Positions 28,280 through 37,699 of a DNA stretch of 54,868 nucleotides are shown here, piece by piece; the first letter of the stretch is position 1; every line of letters starts with the position of its first letter. The DNA is taken from contig CALVXG010000016.1 of assembly GCA_944368925.1 (NCBI GenBank), positions 1 through 54,868 of the forward strand, read 5' to 3'. The translations under genes and the position numbers were made by a program. Under the pieces are notes generated by a model. That model was not told the DNA's origin. It saw only the letters and a program-made list of their open reading frames with translations, and ran no database searches. Source of the DNA: an uncultured Clostridia bacterium. Lineage in GTDB: Bacteria > Bacillota > Clostridia > Christensenellales > Borkfalkiaceae.

Positions 28280-28819
28280 TTATTCGCTTTTTAAAAATTC
28301 GGCCCATGTTTTGAAATCGTCGCAATGCTCGCGGCGGTACAAAAGCCGCTCCATGTACTGAGCAAGCCTTTCTTCCATCTTTTCTCTGTAGTTTTCAGCC
28401 CCGATCCGATAAACACATGCAGTCAGATCATAAACAGGAAAGCCCAGTCCGTGTTTTTCCGTATGGACGGTACTGCAAGCCTGCCCGATCGCGTGCAGCA
28501 AGGATATCGTAACGGGGTCGGACGCATTCTTCGCGGCACGGTGGCAGGCAAGGATCGCTTCTCTTGCCTGCCTCATGCCGATTTTTCCTTGTGCCCACAG
28601 ACGGCTCTCGTCCACCGCACGCTTTGCCGTATAGGAAAACTGCGCATCAGAAATCGTTCCCGCGGCCTCTTCGGCAAGATCCAACGCCCAAAGCACCACC
28701 GCCCTGCGGCTGCTGATCTGCAAAAGAACGGACAGAGGCTGCAGACATTCGCTGTGTTTGGTAAATAAAATCTTTCGGCCATGCTTTAATGCATTCTTAA
28801 CTTCTTGTTCTGTTTCCAT
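28280..28819 (-). CDS. Imm5-like putative immunity protein
   Basis: A 179-residue helical protein without signal or membrane segment. Segments such as SRLWAQGKIGMRQAREAILACHRAAKNA and the later VHTEKHGLGFPVYDL resemble the Imm5-type putative immunity family (repeated W-A.G...A.A.A.HAAA helices and a conserved H...HG near the C-terminus). No toxin gene is visible next to it. It starts 5 bases after the HD hydrolase stop, so the two are co-transcribed. The family call is tentative; it could be an unrelated helical protein. Confidence 0.5.
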   Translation of the reverse strand: METEQEVKNALKHGRKILFTKHSECLQPLSVLLQISSRRAVVLWALDLAEEAAGTISDAQFSYTAKRAVDESRLWAQGKIGMRQAREAILACHRAAKNASDPVTISLLHAIGQACSTVHTEKHGLGFPVYDLTACVYRIGAENYREKMEERLAQYMERLLYRREHCDDFKTWAEFLKSE

Positions 28820-28824
28820 GATAT

Positions 28825-29412
28825 TCAGATTCCGCGCTTCTCGTCAATGTAGGTCGCTTCCAGATCGGAAACGTGCATAAATACAGCCAAAGGAAAGAGC
28901 GCATACGCTTCGCTTACAGAACCGTCGCCGCCGCGGGCACGCATATCAAACCCACCCATATGCCAGTTGATTGCCATCGCTTCCTCGCGCTTCAGCCGCA
29001 TAAACCCGTTAATAATATAGACAGATTTTTCACCGTGACCAAAGGGAAGCGTCTCTTCTCTCGTATACCAGGGCTTCTTGACCCACTCGCCATTCTCTTT
29101 TACGTTACGATAGTCAAGTTTATAAAAATCGATTTTGCACAGATCATGCAAAAGCCCGCAGATGGCTACCGTCTCATGCGGTACCGCCTTTTCCCAATCT
29201 TCCCCGTATTCCGCCTTCACATTCTTCAAGAGCCTGTAATACGTGTTGACACTGTGCTCACAGAGCCCTCCCTCACGTGCACAATGGTATCGGCTGCTCG
29301 CCGGTGCCATAAAAAAATCCGATTTCAATAAAAATTTCTTCAGGTCTGACGCACCGTCCCTTTTAATAAATGTATCAAATATCTGCAAAAATTCTTCTTT
29401 CTTATCGCTCAT
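28825..29412 (-). CDS. HD domain metal-dependent phosphohydrolase
   Basis: A 195-residue HD-superfamily protein. The metal ligands are visible as His53 (CEHSVNTYYR), His89-Asp90 (LLHDLCK), a later NWHMGG and HVSDLEATY. Proteins of this size are common in Clostridia and in their phages; substrates are nucleotides or unknown phosphoesters. It has its own promoter 30 bases upstream and heads a two-gene unit with the Imm5-like protein. Confidence 0.85.
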   Translation of the reverse strand: MSDKKEEFLQIFDTFIKRDGASDLKKFLLKSDFFMAPASSRYHCAREGGLCEHSVNTYYRLLKNVKAEYGEDWEKAVPHETVAICGLLHDLCKIDFYKLDYRNVKENGEWVKKPWYTREETLPFGHGEKSVYIINGFMRLKREEAMAINWHMGGFDMRARGGDGSVSEAYALFPLAVFMHVSDLEATYIDEKRGI

Positions 29413-29441
29413 TTTCTTCTCCCGTATATTCTGATTTTATC

Positions 29442-29470
29442 ATTATAACAAATATATTCTCTCTCGTCAA
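29442..29470 (-). promoter_or_regulatory. Promoter of the HD hydrolase unit
   Basis: TTGACG (29470-29465), 17 bases, TATAAT (29447-29442) on the minus strand. Confidence 0.8.
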
Positions 29471-29520
29471 GCGTATAAAAAATATCAATTTATGTCACGC
29501 ATAATACTACGCAAACATAA

Positions 29521-29550
29521 GAAAATCCCGCAGCAAATCGCGGGATTTTC
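29521..29550 (-). terminator. Terminator after gyrA
   Basis: GAAAATCCCGC and GCGGGATTTTC form an 11-bp stem around AGCAAATC, 9 bases after the gyrA stop; TTTTC follows within the stem end. Confidence 0.8.
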
Positions 29551-29559
29551 TGTGTTTTG

Positions 29560-32154
29560 TTATTCTTCGTCTTTGGGCTCATCCGCAGATCCATCAGCCT
29601 GCGTTGCGTCGTCTTTCACCTCGTTTCCCTCTGAAACCTCAGAAACATTCTCATCGGATACAGATTCTTCCGAAGCTTCCTCTTCTTCACGAGGTGCAAC
29701 AGCGACGGTCGCCACTTCCGAATCTTTCAACCGCATGATGCGCACGCCCTGCGTATTTCTGCCGATCATGGAGATATCCGAAACGTGCATGCGAATGATC
29801 GTTCCGTTGTTGGAGATCACCATAATATCTTCGTTTTCGTTGACGATCTTCAGATTTACCAACCAGCCGGTCTTTTCATTGAATACACCTGCTTTGATCC
29901 CTTTTCCTGCTCTGCCCTGCAGGCGGTAATCTTCCACATCCGAACGTTTGCCGTACCCGTTGGAAGTGATCGTAAGGATCTGGCAATCCGGCTTGATCAC
30001 GAGCATGTCGACGAGATAATCGTCCGCATTCAGATTCATCGCTTTCACACCTTGCGTATCTCTTCCCATCGCGCGCACATCTTTTTCGCTGAAGCGGATA
30101 CACTTTCCTTCTTTCGAAGCAATGATGAGTTCGTCATCACCTGTCGTGAACTGAACGGATATAAGCTCGTCGCCCTCGTTGATCTTGATCGCGATCTTTC
30201 CGACTTTGCGGATATTTTCAAACTCTTCCAAAGCCGTCTTTTTGATGAGACCTTTGCGCGTTGCCATCGCTATATAGCCTGTCGTGTCTTTGGCCAAAGG
30301 TATGATCGCCGTGATCTTTTCATCCTGCTCGATCTGTAACAGGTTCACGATTGCCCTGCCGCGCGCCTGCCGCTGCGCTTCGGGTATCTCATAACCCTTG
30401 ATCGAATACACCTTGCCGTAACTCGAGAAGAACAGAATATTGTCGTGTGTAGACGAAATAAACAGCTTTTCGACAAAATCTTCGTCTTTGGGTTTATGCG
30501 CTGTAACACCCATACCGCCGCGCCGCTGTGCTTTGTATTCCGCGACAGGCTGACGCTTGATATAACCGCTGTGCGTCATGGAAATAACGATGTCCTCTTC
30601 CTCGATCAGGTCTTCAATATCAATCTCGCCGTAATCGTAGGAAAGCTCCGTTTTCCGTTCGCTCGGGTAATTGTCGTGAATGGCTGTAAGGTCAGCCTTG
30701 ATGATATCCAAAACGCGCTGTTCGTTAGCCAGGATATCTTTCAAATCGGCGATCGTGCGTTCCAACTCTGCCAACTCCTCCTGAAGTTTTTCCACTTCCA
30801 AAGAGGTGAGCCTCTGCAACCGCATCTCCAGAATTGCGTTCGCCTGTTTATCGGACAGTTCGAACGCTTCCGTCAGCTTCTGCGCCGCAACATTCTTATC
30901 TGCCGACTGCTTGATGATTGCGATGACTTCGTCTATATTCGCAAGCGCAAGCACAAGACCTGCCACAATGTGCGCCCGCTCTTCTGCTTTGTTCAGATCA
31001 AAACGGGTACGCCGCACAATTACGTCTTTCTGATGCTCGATATAATAATGGATGCACTCTTTTAAATTGAGCACCTTCGGTTCGCCGTCAACGAGCGCCA
31101 GCAGGATAATTCCGTTCGATGTCTGCAGCTGTGTATGCTTGTACAGTGTGTTCAGAACGACTTGTGCGTTTGCGTCTTTCCGAAGCTCGATCACGATGCG
31201 CATGCCGTCTCTGTCCGATTCTTCGCGGATATCCGAAATGCCTTCCACACGCTTGTCTTTCACGAGATCGGCGATATTCTCGATCAGTTTCGCCTTATTG
31301 ACCTGGTAAGGGATCTCGCTCACGATGATCCGCGTACGCGTCGTGTTGCCGGAATTAAAGTCCTCAATCTCACACTTCGCACGCAGAATATAACTCCCCT
31401 TGCCCGTGCGGTACGCGCGCTTGATGCCCGCCCTGCCCATAAGAATGGCGCCCGTAGGGAAATCGGGAGCGGGAATGTAATTCATCAGCTCGTCGATCGT
31501 GATGTCCGGATTGTCGATCTGTGCAATCACACCGCTGATCACTTCGGCAAGGTTGTGCGGCGGTATGTTCGTCGCCATGCCGACCGCGATACCGTCGCTG
31601 CCGTTGACGAGAAGGTTCGGAAACCTTGCAGGAAGCACGCAAGGCTGCATGCCCGTATCATCGAACGTCGGGTAATAGTCTACCGTTTCTTTGTCCAGAT
31701 CGCGCAGCATTTCGGCCGCAAGTTTGGACATCCTCGCCTCGGTATAACGCATTGCCGCAGGAGGATCGCCGTCCACGGATCCGAAGTTTCCGTGGCCGTC
31801 CACAAGCGGGAAATTGATGGAAAAGTCCTGCGCCAAACGCACCAGTGCATCGTACACCGCCGAATCGCCGTGCGGATGATATTTACCGAGCACATCACCG
31901 ACGATACGTGCGCATTTCCTGTATGCCTTATCGCTGTATAACCCCATTTCGTGCATGGAGTATAAGATCCTGCGGTGCACGGGTTTTAATCCGTCGCGTA
32001 CGTCCGGTATGGCACGGCTGACATTAACCGCCATCGCATAGGCGATGAAAGATTTCTTCAACTCTTCATCCACCTCGATGTCGATCATGTTCGTCATCGC
32101 GAGAGTCTTTTTAAATTCCTCTGTCAATTCGGGGCTCGTCTCTTTTTTCGCCAT
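29560..32154 (-). CDS. gyrA: DNA gyrase subunit A
   Basis: An 864-residue type IIA topoisomerase breakage-rejoining subunit; with GyrB it introduces negative supercoils using ATP. The active-site Tyr137 is in AMRYTEARM. The quinolone region [13 protein letters not shown] has Ser98 and Asp102 at the positions of E. coli Ser83 and Asp87, i.e. wild type. QRRGGMG in the C-terminal domain is the GyrA box that separates gyrase from topoisomerase IV. The C-terminus is a 40-residue acidic tail. It starts 12 bases after gyrB, forming a gyrB-gyrA operon. Confidence 0.98.
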   Translation of the reverse strand: MAKKETSPELTEEFKKTLAMTNMIDIEVDEELKKSFIAYAMAVNVSRAIPDVRDGLKPVHRRILYSMHEMGLYSDKAYRKCARIVGDVLGKYHPHGDSAVYDALVRLAQDFSINFPLVDGHGNFGSVDGDPPAAMRYTEARMSKLAAEMLRDLDKETVDYYPTFDDTGMQPCVLPARFPNLLVNGSDGIAVGMATNIPPHNLAEVISGVIAQIDNPDITIDELMNYIPAPDFPTGAILMGRAGIKRAYRTGKGSYILRAKCEIEDFNSGNTTRTRIIVSEIPYQVNKAKLIENIADLVKDKRVEGISDIREESDRDGMRIVIELRKDANAQVVLNTLYKHTQLQTSNGIILLALVDGEPKVLNLKECIHYYIEHQKDVIVRRTRFDLNKAEERAHIVAGLVLALANIDEVIAIIKQSADKNVAAQKLTEAFELSDKQANAILEMRLQRLTSLEVEKLQEELAELERTIADLKDILANEQRVLDIIKADLTAIHDNYPSERKTELSYDYGEIDIEDLIEEEDIVISMTHSGYIKRQPVAEYKAQRRGGMGVTAHKPKDEDFVEKLFISSTHDNILFFSSYGKVYSIKGYEIPEAQRQARGRAIVNLLQIEQDEKITAIIPLAKDTTGYIAMATRKGLIKKTALEEFENIRKVGKIAIKINEGDELISVQFTTGDDELIIASKEGKCIRFSEKDVRAMGRDTQGVKAMNLNADDYLVDMLVIKPDCQILTITSNGYGKRSDVEDYRLQGRAGKGIKAGVFNEKTGWLVNLKIVNENEDIMVISNNGTIIRMHVSDISMIGRNTQGVRIMRLKDSEVATVAVAPREEEEASEESVSDENVSEVSEGNEVKDDATQADGSADEPKDEE

Positions 32155-32166
32155 GATTCTCTCCCT

Positions 32167-34074
32167 TTAAATATCCAGTTCCGCAACAAGTTTCGCGTTT
32201 TCTTCGATAAACTGTCTGCGCAGTTCGGGCTTTTCACCCATAAGTAAAGAGAACAATTCGTCCGCTTCCACCGCATCTTTCATATTCACGCGCTTGAGCG
32301 TACGCGTCGCAGGGTTCATCGTCGTCTCCCACAACTGTTCCTTATTCATCTCGCCGAGACCTTTATAGCGCTGCAATTCGAATTTGCCCGGATTAGAATT
32401 CCTGTATTCGTCCAGTTCCGCATCCGAATACATATATTTTTCGTCCTTCCCGCGCGTCGCTTTGTACAGAGGCGGCTGCGCAATGTAAACATGCCCGTTC
32501 TGCACGAGCGGCCGCATGAATCGGAAGAAGAAAGTCAGGAGCAAAATACGGATATGACTCCCGTCGACATCGGCATCGGTCATGCAGATGATGCGGTCAT
32601 AACGCAGTTTGCTCTCGTCGAAGTCGTCGGATATGCCGCACCCGAACGCCGTGATCATACTCTTGATCTCTTCGTTTTCGAGCACGCGGTTTAACCGCGC
32701 TTTCTCGACGTTCAGAATTTTTCCGCGAAGCGGCAAAATCGCCTGGAAGCGCCTGTCTCTGCCCTGTTTCGCCGTGCCGCCTGCCGAATCGCCCTCTACA
32801 ATATAAATCTCACAAAGCTCGGACCGCTTTTCGCTGCAATCTGCGAGTTTCCCCGGCAAAGTCGTGCTTTCCAGTATTCCCTTGCGGCGCGTCAGTTCAC
32901 GCGCGTTGCGGGCCGCATCGCGCGCCTTCTGCGCCGTCACACAGCGCAAGATCAGCTCACGCGCCTGCGAAGGATTCTCTTCCAGATACGTCCCCAAATG
33001 CTCGACGGTGGCTTTCTGCACGAATGCACGCATCTGACTGTTCCCCAGCTTCGTTTTCGTCTGTCCCTCAAACTGCGGTTCCGTCAGTTTGACGGACACG
33101 ACCGCCGTGATCCCTTCACGAACGTCATCGCCGCTTAGTTTGTCGTTCTCTTTCAGAATATTCAGTCTGTGCCCCGCATCGTTGATGACCTTTGTAAGAG
33201 CCGCTTTAAACCCGTCCAGATGCGTGCCGCCCTCTTCGGTATGAATATTGTTCGCGTACGAGAAGATCGTTTCGTTGTAACTGTCATTGTACTGGATCGC
33301 GACTTCGATCGAACAATCGTCCTGCTCCTCTTCAAAATAGACGGGCTGCGTAAAGAGCGTTTCCTTGTTCTTGTTAAGATCTTCCACAAAATGCAGGATC
33401 CCGCCCTCATAACAGAATTCATCGAATTTTGGCTTCTCTTCGCGTTCGTCACAGATCGAAATGGTGAGCCCCTTGTTGAGATATGCCAACTCGCGCAGGC
33501 GTACTTTCAGATTGTCATAATTGAAGACGATCGTTTCAAAAATCTCGTCGTCCGGGTAGAACGTAACTTTCGTGCCCGTCTTGTCCGTATCGCCTACAAT
33601 CGCCAAAGGGCGCTGCGGCACACCGCGGTTGTAAATCTGCTTGTAGATATGGCCGTTCTGATACACTTCCACTTCCAGCCATTCGGAAAGCGCATTCACG
33701 ACCGACAAGCCGACCCCGTGCAGACCGCCCGAAATCTTGTATCCGCCGCCGCCGAATTTTCCGCCCGCGTGCAGTTTGGTCAAAACGAGCTCGACCGACG
33801 AAATCCCCTCTTTATGATGGATACCCGTAGGAATGCCGCGACCGTTATCCAATACGGAACACGAACCGTCCTTATTGATCGTCACGCGGATCGTATTGCA
33901 ATACCCGGCCAATGCCTCGTCGATCGAATTGTCGACGATTTCCTGCACAAGATGATGCAGTCCGCGTTCATCCGTCGAGCCAATATACATTCCCGGGCGT
34001 TTCCTTACAGGCTCCAGTCCTTCCAAAACCTGTATTTGCTCTTCCCCGTATTCTCCTTGAACTTTGTCCGTCAT
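32167..34074 (-). CDS. gyrB: DNA gyrase subunit B
   Basis: A 635-residue GyrB of the short Gram-positive type: GHKL ATPase ([15 protein letters not shown] with the catalytic Glu and the DNGRGIP motif), transducer, and TOPRIM domain (EGDSAGG and [10 protein letters not shown]) with [13 protein letters not shown] place the start at the ATG 34074 because AGGAG lies 8 bases upstream; a GTG at 34083 has no usable site. No recF or dnaN lies nearby, so this is not an origin locus. Confidence 0.98.
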   Translation of the reverse strand: MTDKVQGEYGEEQIQVLEGLEPVRKRPGMYIGSTDERGLHHLVQEIVDNSIDEALAGYCNTIRVTINKDGSCSVLDNGRGIPTGIHHKEGISSVELVLTKLHAGGKFGGGGYKISGGLHGVGLSVVNALSEWLEVEVYQNGHIYKQIYNRGVPQRPLAIVGDTDKTGTKVTFYPDDEIFETIVFNYDNLKVRLRELAYLNKGLTISICDEREEKPKFDEFCYEGGILHFVEDLNKNKETLFTQPVYFEEEQDDCSIEVAIQYNDSYNETIFSYANNIHTEEGGTHLDGFKAALTKVINDAGHRLNILKENDKLSGDDVREGITAVVSVKLTEPQFEGQTKTKLGNSQMRAFVQKATVEHLGTYLEENPSQARELILRCVTAQKARDAARNARELTRRKGILESTTLPGKLADCSEKRSELCEIYIVEGDSAGGTAKQGRDRRFQAILPLRGKILNVEKARLNRVLENEEIKSMITAFGCGISDDFDESKLRYDRIICMTDADVDGSHIRILLLTFFFRFMRPLVQNGHVYIAQPPLYKATRGKDEKYMYSDAELDEYRNSNPGKFELQRYKGLGEMNKEQLWETTMNPATRTLKRVNMKDAVEADELFSLLMGEKPELRRQFIEENAKLVAELDI

Positions 34075-34123
34075 TTTACTCACTCCTGATCATGCCGCGT
34101 AGACGCAACATTATTTCCTTTAT

Positions 34124-34151
34124 ATTATACCATAAAATAGCCCGAAATCAA
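34124..34151 (-). promoter_or_regulatory. gyrB promoter
   Basis: TTGATT (34151-34146), 16 bases, TATAAT (34129-34124) on the minus strand. A (CG)6 alternating tract (34160-34171) lies 8 bases upstream of the -35. Confidence 0.7.
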
Positions 34152-34159
34152 AGCGTTTT

Positions 34160-34171
34160 CGCGCGCGCGCG
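34160..34171. other. (CG)6 alternating tract upstream of gyrB
   Basis: CGCGCGCGCGCG flanked by TTTT and AAgAAAA. Such tracts can adopt Z-DNA under negative supercoiling. Confidence 0.6.
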
Positions 34172-34336
34172 CGAAGAAAATTTTAAAATCGCGTTTAAAG
34201 CCCGCATTTGCCCCTGTATGGCACGAAAGGAGAACCTTTCGATAAAGGAGAGCGGAATTATTCCGTATTACGCCGAAAATTCTCCCGCATAAAATTTCGG
34301 AAAAAGAGCAATACTTACGAAAAAGGAGGGAATTGT

Positions 34337-34489
34337 ATGAAATTGCTTTGCGCAAAATGCGGAAAAGAATGTGACGCAAACGAACTGCGCGTCTGCAGCG
34401 AGTGCGGTGCATTTTTTTGCGGCACATGCGGTGCGGCGGCCGACAACCTTTGTCCCGAATGCTTCGGAAGATTAAATAAGCTGTGCTGA
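34337..34489 (+). CDS. 50-residue zinc-ribbon microprotein
   Basis: A short protein with ten cysteines in 50 residues; four CxxC pairs (5/8, 20/23, 28/31, 39/42) suggest two zinc sites in a cross-brace. AAGGAGGG lies 7 bases before the ATG at 34337, so translation is likely efficient; an upstream in-frame start at 34208 has no ribosome-binding site. It diverges from gyrB. Function unknown; I recognise no named family beyond a general zinc-ribbon/B-box-like pattern. Confidence 0.75.
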   Translation: MKLLCAKCGKECDANELRVCSECGAFFCGTCGAAADNLCPECFGRLNKLC

Positions 34490-34627
34490 CAAAAGCGGGC
34501 GCATACTTCAGCACCCGTATCTACCGTGAGATACAACAAAAAACAGCTCTCCCGCCCGCTCCGCCGTCTTAATATGTGGCTTGTCCGGATCGGCCGATAA
34601 AAGCATGAAAGGTATTTTAAGTATGAG

Positions 34628-34666
34628 AAAAGGCAGCAGAGCGCAAAAGTGCGCCCTGCTGCCTTT
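34628..34666 (-). terminator. Terminator of the M50-like peptidase unit
   Basis: AAAGGCAGCAG-A-GCGC pairs with GCGC-C-CTGCTGCCTTT (one mismatch) around AAAAGT; TTTTCTC follows on the minus strand. The region 34490-34627 holds nothing else I can identify. Confidence 0.8.
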
Positions 34667-34722
34667 GGTATATAATTTATGAATTCAGATCGGCCGTCCG
34701 CTACGGATAAAAATCCTGCGGA

Positions 34723-35844
34723 TCAGTCTTTTTCTTCATCGATGTCGCTGCGGATGCAGGCGATTAGCTTTCTCTCATAACGACGGACGCCCTCGAGCTC
34801 GCACTCGTCCGCTTTCTGCTGCGCGGCACTCAATGCTCGCAAGGCGGCAATTTTGTCATGATTCACATATAATTCGTAAGCAGCGCAAACTCTATAGGTT
34901 TGCAGGCTTTTTTCTCCCGTCAAATATTGGCGGATCTCTTCATACCTGCGCTTGGCCGATGCAATATCGCCTTTCATGCAGCATTCACAGAAAAGGATTT
35001 CGGCAGAAATATCGTTATAGTACAGCCGCGGGACATATTCAAGCAGTCCTTCGAGGCGATCGCTCGCCTTAATCGCAGATTCGACGTCACCCGAATCTAA
35101 ATAATACATAAAACGGTAACTCGTGAGCACGATGAAATTCAGATCGTCTTCCGGAAGCTGAGGCAAACCGAAATACAGTTCCCTGTCGATCTCGGCAGGC
35201 GTTTTCCCTTGATACAGGTACCCTTCGATCGCCAGAATGTTTACGGCGGTGAGATAGGACGGCTCTCTTTTCAAAAGCCCCCGAAGCATACCCCCGTCCG
35301 TATCCAGGTTATCGTCGTTAAACGGCAGAATATTGTAAAAAAATATGTGAAAAGCAAACGGAAGCGCCGTCCCCGCAAAAATATACGCCGCAAACGGTAC
35401 GATCGGATATAAAAACAGCACTACGCAAGCGCCCGCAAGAACAACAAACGAAAAAATCAAACCACCGCTGATGGTGACCAGAAAACGCGAATACAGCTTG
35501 TCCGCATTTTTCGGAAGCATTTCCGTCGAACCCGCGAGCGATTCGGGAAGACGGCTGAACGTGATCCGCAGTTTCCCGTCTTTTTTATGTATATTCATGA
35601 GTCCGATCCGCATCGAATTGAACCGAAACCCGCAGCACAACCCGAAAATCACATGTCCCAGTTCATGCAGCGCCGTACAGACAAGAAGGGACAAAAGTCC
35701 GCCCAGAATCAAATGCACGGCAAGGAGTACCGCATCCATCGTCTGCCAAAACCGATAATATCCGAGTATTACGACCGTTATCGCCAACGCAAACGTCAGC
35801 AGGATATCAACGATCCGCAATCCCTTTTCGATCAAGCGATTCAT
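34723..35844 (-). CDS. M50-like membrane zinc metalloprotease
   Basis: A 373-residue protein with about five membrane helices in the first 190 residues. The zinc motif HELGH is at 60-64 within a helix, and NILPFNDDNLDTDGG (171-185) takes the place of the second, Asp-bearing motif of site-2-protease-like enzymes. The last 180 residues are soluble and helical with TPR-like periodicity. Substrate unknown; family members cleave membrane-bound regulators. The start overlaps the Ppx/GppA stop by 4 bases (ATGA), so the two are coupled. Confidence 0.75.
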   Translation of the reverse strand: MNRLIEKGLRIVDILLTFALAITVVILGYYRFWQTMDAVLLAVHLILGGLLSLLVCTALHELGHVIFGLCCGFRFNSMRIGLMNIHKKDGKLRITFSRLPESLAGSTEMLPKNADKLYSRFLVTISGGLIFSFVVLAGACVVLFLYPIVPFAAYIFAGTALPFAFHIFFYNILPFNDDNLDTDGGMLRGLLKREPSYLTAVNILAIEGYLYQGKTPAEIDRELYFGLPQLPEDDLNFIVLTSYRFMYYLDSGDVESAIKASDRLEGLLEYVPRLYYNDISAEILFCECCMKGDIASAKRRYEEIRQYLTGEKSLQTYRVCAAYELYVNHDKIAALRALSAAQQKADECELEGVRRYERKLIACIRSDIDEEKD

Positions 35845-36707
35845 TCTGTTTCTCCACGCAGTTTTTTCATCAGATAGCCTTCCGCATTGTCCGACTCGCT
35901 CACGCTCACTTTTTCCGCATTGATTTTTCTCAGAATCTCATACAAAAGCAACGCGCCTCCACCGAGGATATCCGCGCGTTTTTTGTCCATCCCCTTCAGA
36001 AGCAACCGCTCGCTCTGCGGCATGGACAGCAGACGATCCGCCCATTGCCCGATGCAATCCCGCGTCAGCTCGCTGCGGTGGATCACTTTCGGGTCATACG
36101 GTTCGACGCGGTATTCCAGCGCCGCAAGCGAAGTAGCCGTACCGCCGATCAGCGTCATGGGACTTGCGGGCACCGTGCCGTATACCGCGATTTTCTCGTC
36201 GATATACTCCTTCAGTTTCTGCTTGTCCTCACCGCAAACATCTTTCAGACGTACCGCCCCGACATTCGCACTCACCGCATAGACGATCTTTCCGCCCTTT
36301 CCGACGGTAATCTCGGTACTCGCACCTCCCGCATCGATGATGCCGCCGTCGCGGCCTTCTAAAGCCCCTAAATAACCGATCTCCGCTTCCTCTTGCCCGC
36401 TTAAAACTTCCGGCAAAATACCGCAATTTTCGTCCAACGTATGTAAAAATTCCAAACCATTTTTACTGCTGCGGACAGCTGCCGTCGCGAAAGCATAGAT
36501 CTTGTCCGCGCCTGCTTCTTCTGCCTTTTTCTTTAATTGTGCAACAGCCTTCGCGGTTCGCTCCATCGCCTGCGGCAAAAGGACGGGCGAAAAACTGATC
36601 CCCTCGCCCAACCGCGTCGTGATCACCGTTTTGCCCAAAGAACAACCGTCCGCCCACAACAGCAGACGGACGGAATTGGAGCCGATGTCAATTACGGCAT
36701 ATTTCAT
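35841..36707 (-). CDS. Ppx/GppA family phosphatase
   Basis: A 288-residue ASKHA-fold phosphatase beginning YAVIDIGSNSVRLLLW, with GGASTEI and GGTATSLAA phosphate-binding loops. It hydrolyses exopolyphosphate or (p)ppGpp 5' phosphates; this short form lacks the C-terminal HD-like domain, as in many Clostridia. It follows the divIC-like gene by 42 bases within the yabP-yabQ-divIC run, a conserved neighbourhood. Confidence 0.9.
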   Translation of the reverse strand: MKYAVIDIGSNSVRLLLWADGCSLGKTVITTRLGEGISFSPVLLPQAMERTAKAVAQLKKKAEEAGADKIYAFATAAVRSSKNGLEFLHTLDENCGILPEVLSGQEEAEIGYLGALEGRDGGIIDAGGASTEITVGKGGKIVYAVSANVGAVRLKDVCGEDKQKLKEYIDEKIAVYGTVPASPMTLIGGTATSLAALEYRVEPYDPKVIHRSELTRDCIGQWADRLLSMPQSERLLLKGMDKKRADILGGGALLLYEILRKINAEKVSVSESDNAEGYLMKKLRGETE

Positions 36708-36749
36708 TTTCAGAATCTCCGTTTCAACATAGTAGAGAGTAACTCCGGC

Positions 36750-37037
36750 TTACGCGCCGAAAATTTTATCCCAGTCAATATCATCCGGAAATTTCATTCC
36801 CAATTCACGCGCCGCGATCTCCAGCCAAACCCTGCCTTCATAAATGCTGATATCGTTCTCCTGTGAATTGATAAGCTGATGGTATTGCTCGATCAGCTGT
36901 TCTAATTCTTTATCACGTTTTTTCTGCGCAGAAATAGAGATGATTTGTCCGACCAAAAAAACTATGAGAAAGACAAACAAGATTACCGCCGCGACTGTTG
37001 ACGCGATGACGATTTTTTTGAATTTTTCTTCCTGCAT
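36750..37037 (-). CDS. Septum formation initiator (DivIC/FtsB family)
   Basis: A 95-residue protein with one membrane helix (about 10-33), a coiled-coil stretch (ISAQKKRDKELEQLIEQYHQ) and a C-terminal EIAARELGM block typical of FtsB/DivIC. It takes part in divisome assembly at midcell. The gene overlaps the end of yabQ by 55 bases, in the order yabP-yabQ-divIC known from endospore formers. Confidence 0.88.
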   Translation of the reverse strand: MQEEKFKKIVIASTVAAVILFVFLIVFLVGQIISISAQKKRDKELEQLIEQYHQLINSQENDISIYEGRVWLEIAARELGMKFPDDIDWDKIFGA

Positions 37038-37375
37038 TGCAAAACCGACAGCCGTGATAAAATCCCTTTACAGCTGCTCCCGATTTTATTATACAGCCTT
37101 TTCCCGAAAAACGCAAGTATTCTGTGTATACTAATTTCGTACACTGCAAACCCGACAAAAATCGACACGGCCATATAAATGCGAAAATCCCCGAGGCGGA
37201 ACGCCGCGCTCACGGCAAGAAATACCGCGCCCGACAAGACTGCACAGAAAATATCCGTGACGATCCGTACAGTTTTTCGCGCCGCCGCATATTGAACAGC
37301 AAAAATAGGCTCACAGACGATCCCACACAGAATTCCGGCAAGCAAACAAGCCGTAACTTCCCAGATCTGAACCAT
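36983..37375 (-). CDS. yabQ: Spore cortex biosynthesis protein YabQ-like
   Basis: A 130-residue membrane protein with about four helices starting MVQIWEVTACLLAGILCGIV, as in YabQ, and a basic C-terminus. YabQ is needed for spore cortex formation in the outer forespore membrane. I start at 37375, one base after the yabP stop; the frame extends to 37399 but that part overlaps yabP and lacks a site. Sequence similarity is modest; the yabP-yabQ-divIC order carries much of the evidence. Confidence 0.75.
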   Translation of the reverse strand: MVQIWEVTACLLAGILCGIVCEPIFAVQYAAARKTVRIVTDIFCAVLSGAVFLAVSAAFRLGDFRIYMAVSIFVGFAVYEISIHRILAFFGKRLYNKIGSSCKGILSRLSVLQCRKKNSKKSSSRQQSRR

Positions 37376-37376
37376 T

Positions 37377-37637
37377 TTATCCGAAGAGCCTCTTCGCAAT
37401 TTTCATTTTTTTATCGGCAAACTTCACTCCGTCGACTTTTCCCGCCGCGCAAAAATTTCCGTTCGATTTGGAAAAATTGATAATTTTCAGCCCCTCGCCG
37501 GATATGATCGCGCGTCCGCCGCCCGTCAGCGTGAGTCCGATCTGCTGCGCCGTAAAGGCGTCTACACTTTCCACGCACGTCATCGAAATTTTCTTTTGCT
37601 GTTCGATGACCACACTCTGCACCGCACTCTCTTCCAT
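37377..37637 (-). CDS. yabP: Sporulation protein YabP-like
   Basis: An 86-residue protein of the YabP/YqfC family: KKISMTCVESVDAFTAQQIGLTLTGG is followed by GRAIISGEGLKI, the family's GE.L.I motif. YabP is made in the mother cell and supports cortex formation. Its GGAGGG ribosome-binding site lies inside the typA terminator stem and the T tract reaches the ATG. Confidence 0.8.
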   Translation of the reverse strand: MEESAVQSVVIEQQKKISMTCVESVDAFTAQQIGLTLTGGGRAIISGEGLKIINFSKSNGNFCAAGKVDGVKFADKKMKIAKRLFG

Positions 37638-37679
37638 AAAAAAATATTCCCTCCGAACAAATCTGTCGTCGGGAATATT
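37638..37679 (-). terminator. typA terminator overlapping the yabP start
   Basis: AATATTCCC (37671-37679 as GGGAATATT on plus) pairs with GGGAATATT (37643-37651 as AATATTCCC on plus) across 19 bases, followed by six or more T on the minus strand that end at the yabP ATG. The stem contains the yabP ribosome-binding site. Confidence 0.65.
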
Positions 37680-37699
37680 GTATGCCGCAGTCCTGCGGT

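Noticed and set aside
28056-28325. 89-codon minus frame in the AT-rich gap
   Set aside because: It crosses the homopolymer tract, has low-complexity content and no ribosome-binding site.
32167-34074. Replication origin near gyrB-gyrA
   Set aside because: No dnaA, dnaN or recF and no DnaA-box cluster was noticed.
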